In this document: piece after piece, positions 13,243 through 14,402 of the stretch | Layout: the number at the start of each line of letters is the position of its first letter | Position numbering within the stretch: the stretch's first letter is position 1 | Source: an uncultured Lachnospiraceae bacterium | GTDB lineage: Bacteria; Bacillota; Clostridia; Lachnospirales; Lachnospiraceae | DNA: 14,402 nucleotides | Assembly: GCA_910588285.1 (NCBI GenBank) | Contig: CAJUQB010000046.1 | Span: forward strand, 1-14,402 | Reading direction: 5' to 3' | Translations under genes and position numbers: made by a program | The notes under the pieces: generated by a model | Database searches by the model: none | Seen by the model: the letters and a program-made list of their open reading frames with translations, nothing else | Told to the model about the DNA's origin: nothing

Positions 13243-14017
13243 TTACCACCTGGCGCCTCTGGCTTCCTCATTAACCTCCGCTTCCATGCAGTCCCACACC
13301 GGCCTGCTGGCCGCCACGCAGATGGTGCGGAATTCCCCGTCCCGGCGTCACCTTCAGAACAGGATTATCGGCCCCGCGGACCCAATGGATGAGGTCCCTG
13401 GAACAGGCGACCCCAATCTGCTCTGTCCAGTCCTCCGCCTGATCCTTGGCATTGTAGAACATATAGAACACCCCGTCCTGCTCCACAATGCTGGATTTGT
13501 ACAGGCCTCCCCGCTCCCAGGCTTCCCCGTCCCGCCAGGAGAACTGAGGCCTGTCCGGAAGATGCCAGTCCATCAGCTCCTCATCCTCGGTCCATGCCAG
13601 GGCGATCTCCCCGGGACCGCTCTAATATCCCTCCCCCGGATAGGCATGGTAAACCATCCAGTATTTCCCGTCCAGCTTCCGCAGCCGCGGCACCTCCCAG
13701 ATGCTGTCGCTCTCCTTCAGCAGCCAGACCCCGGCCCCGCCCAGCCGGTCCCAGCGGCCGCTGTCCATCTGCCGCCGGATCACAAGCCCCTTGTGTTCCC
13801 AGCGGAGCAGATCGCTGCTGACCGCCAGCCCCGTCTGATAGCCCGTTCCGTCAAAGCCAATATAGAGCATGTGGTAAGCCCCATTGTGAAAGAATACAAA
13901 GGGGCAGTCCACACCCTGGCTGTCAAAGCTCCCGGGCCTTCCGGAGCCTGTCAGCACAGGCCTGGGACAGCGGTAAGGAGTCCGGTATCTCTCTATTTCC
14001 TTCTCCGTTTTGCACAT
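13243..14017 (-). pseudogene. Broken beta-propeller glycosidase (GH43/GH130-like): in-frame TAG plus one-base frameshift
   Basis: Read from ATG 14015-14017 (GGAGG eight bases upstream), the protein has beta-propeller glycosidase features: SFDSQGVDCPFVFF, YHMLYIGFDGTGYQTGLAVSSD, and after the first lesion WERGGLYKSSIV, FYMFYNAKD and EQIGVACSRDLIHWVRG. The first lesion is TAG at 13622-13624 after YPGEGY, where GAG (Glu) would continue the family pattern. The second is a frameshift: removing one base from the C run at 13335-13338 joins NPVLKVTPGR to EFRTICVAASRPVWDCMEAE, ending at TAA 13243-13245. Without both lesions it would be about 257 residues, somewhat short for the family. It probably acted on a plant or host glycan oligosaccharide; the substrate is unknown. 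The upstream PLP enzyme gene ends 44 bases before it. Confidence 0.75.
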
Positions 14018-14061
14018 CCTGATATCCTCCCCCACGCTTCCTCCGGCCGGCCCATCACCTG

Positions 14062-14402
14062 TCAAATCTTTTCCAGTGCCTGCCTCAGATCCTCAATCAG
14101 CACCTCGGTTCCCTCCAGGCCGCAGTGGATCCGGATCAGCCCCCGGTCCTTTTCCCGTAAGGACAGGAAATCCAGCTCCTCCTTTTCGGCATTGACCAGC
14201 GGGCAGAGGGCCAGGCTCTCAAAGCCGCCCCAGGAACAGCCAATCTCAAATACCTTCAGATGATCCACCAGCTCCATGGCCTGTTCCAGCCCCCCGTGGA
14301 TGGTAAAGCTCATGAGGCCCGTATGCCCTGTCTGCTGGCTGTGGATCAGCTCTGCCTGGGGATGGGAGGCAAGGCCGCTGTAGTACACCTTTTCAACCTT
14401 GG
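14062..14402 (-). CDS. Cys/Met-metabolism PLP-dependent enzyme (cystathionine gamma-synthase/lyase family), C-terminal 112 residues
   Basis: The frame enters from the right edge and ends at TGA 14062-14064. The visible part is the C-terminal domain of a MetB/MetC/methionine gamma-lyase type enzyme: VYYSGLASHPQAELIHSQQTG, then GLMSFTIHGGLEQAMELVDHLKVFEIGCSWGGFESLA, and the closing IRIHCGLEGTEVLIEDLRQALEKI. The HPQ segment, the S-x-GG-x-ES block and the final RIxxGLE block are family landmarks. The PLP-binding lysine lies outside the window, so lyase versus synthase activity cannot be told apart. The residues after the GG-x-ES block (LALCPLVNAEKEEL) differ from the common EHPxxMTHA form, which suggests a divergent subgroup. 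The broken glycosidase gene follows on the same strand. Confidence 0.85.
   Translation of the reverse strand, partial: KVEKVYYSGLASHPQAELIHSQQTGHTGLMSFTIHGGLEQAMELVDHLKVFEIGCSWGGFESLALCPLVNAEKEELDFLSLREKDRGLIRIHCGLEGTEVLIEDLRQALEKI

Noticed and set aside
14018..14065. Upstream start for the glycosidase frame at 14065
   Set aside because: It would overlap the PLP enzyme stop, has no ribosome binding site, and the ATG at 14017 has GGAGG eight bases upstream.
13049..14263. Long plus-strand open frame (404 codons) at the right end
   Set aside because: It lies opposite the broken glycosidase and the PLP enzyme, is Pro-rich without domains, and the antisense genes explain the open frame.

Overview
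The window looks like chromosome from an endospore-forming Firmicute of class Clostridia, most likely a Lachnospiraceae-type gut bacterium. This rests on an intact sporulation sigma factor SigG, strong AGGAGG-type ribosome binding sites, sigma-A-like promoters, and the style of ArgS and the other proteins. The organism call is inference; no rRNA is present. Most of the window is moderately GC-rich and coded on the minus strand. About 9.54-11.98 kb is visibly more AT-rich and looks accessory.

Layout, left to right. (1) 1-618 minus: the N-terminal 206 residues of a DUF2156 protein, running off the left edge, 36 bases downstream of an ABC exporter half-transporter (655-2391 minus) that has its own extended -10 promoter. 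(2) 2484-4439 minus: a YyaL/DUF255 thioredoxin-fold protein with a TTG start, whose ribosome binding site and start lie inside a strong hairpin. (3) 4528-6297 minus: argS, preceded by a 9-codon leader ORF and a textbook intrinsic terminator. (4) 6402-6896 minus: an unrecognised repeat-rich protein, divergent from sigG (7101-7901 plus). (5) 7870-9468 minus: an RNA-processing-type MBL/beta-CASP hydrolase that converges on sigG and overlaps its 3' end by 32 bases.

(6) The AT-rich segment carries, on the minus strand, an N-terminally truncated Fpg/Nei DNA glycosylase (11372-11812), a small membrane zinc-ribbon protein (10895-11197), a possible 22-codon ORF, a HipA-like kinase (9945-10793) and, overlapping its 3' end, a 119-residue protein. 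That small protein resembles the N-terminal module fused to the kinase in many Firmicute HipA-like proteins. This split kinase pair is the best candidate for an under-described system here.

(7) 11984-12931 minus: a tandem-GNAT acetyltransferase. The 311 bases upstream of it (12932-13242) hold no gene. They hold a 164-bp imperfect palindrome with TA at each end and a separate perfect 16-bp inverted repeat. (8) 13243-14017 minus: a beta-propeller glycosidase gene broken by an in-frame TAG and a one-base frameshift. It sits 44 bases downstream of a Cys/Met-metabolism PLP enzyme that runs off the right edge (14062-14402). There are no CRISPR arrays, tRNAs, rRNAs or transposase genes that I can see.
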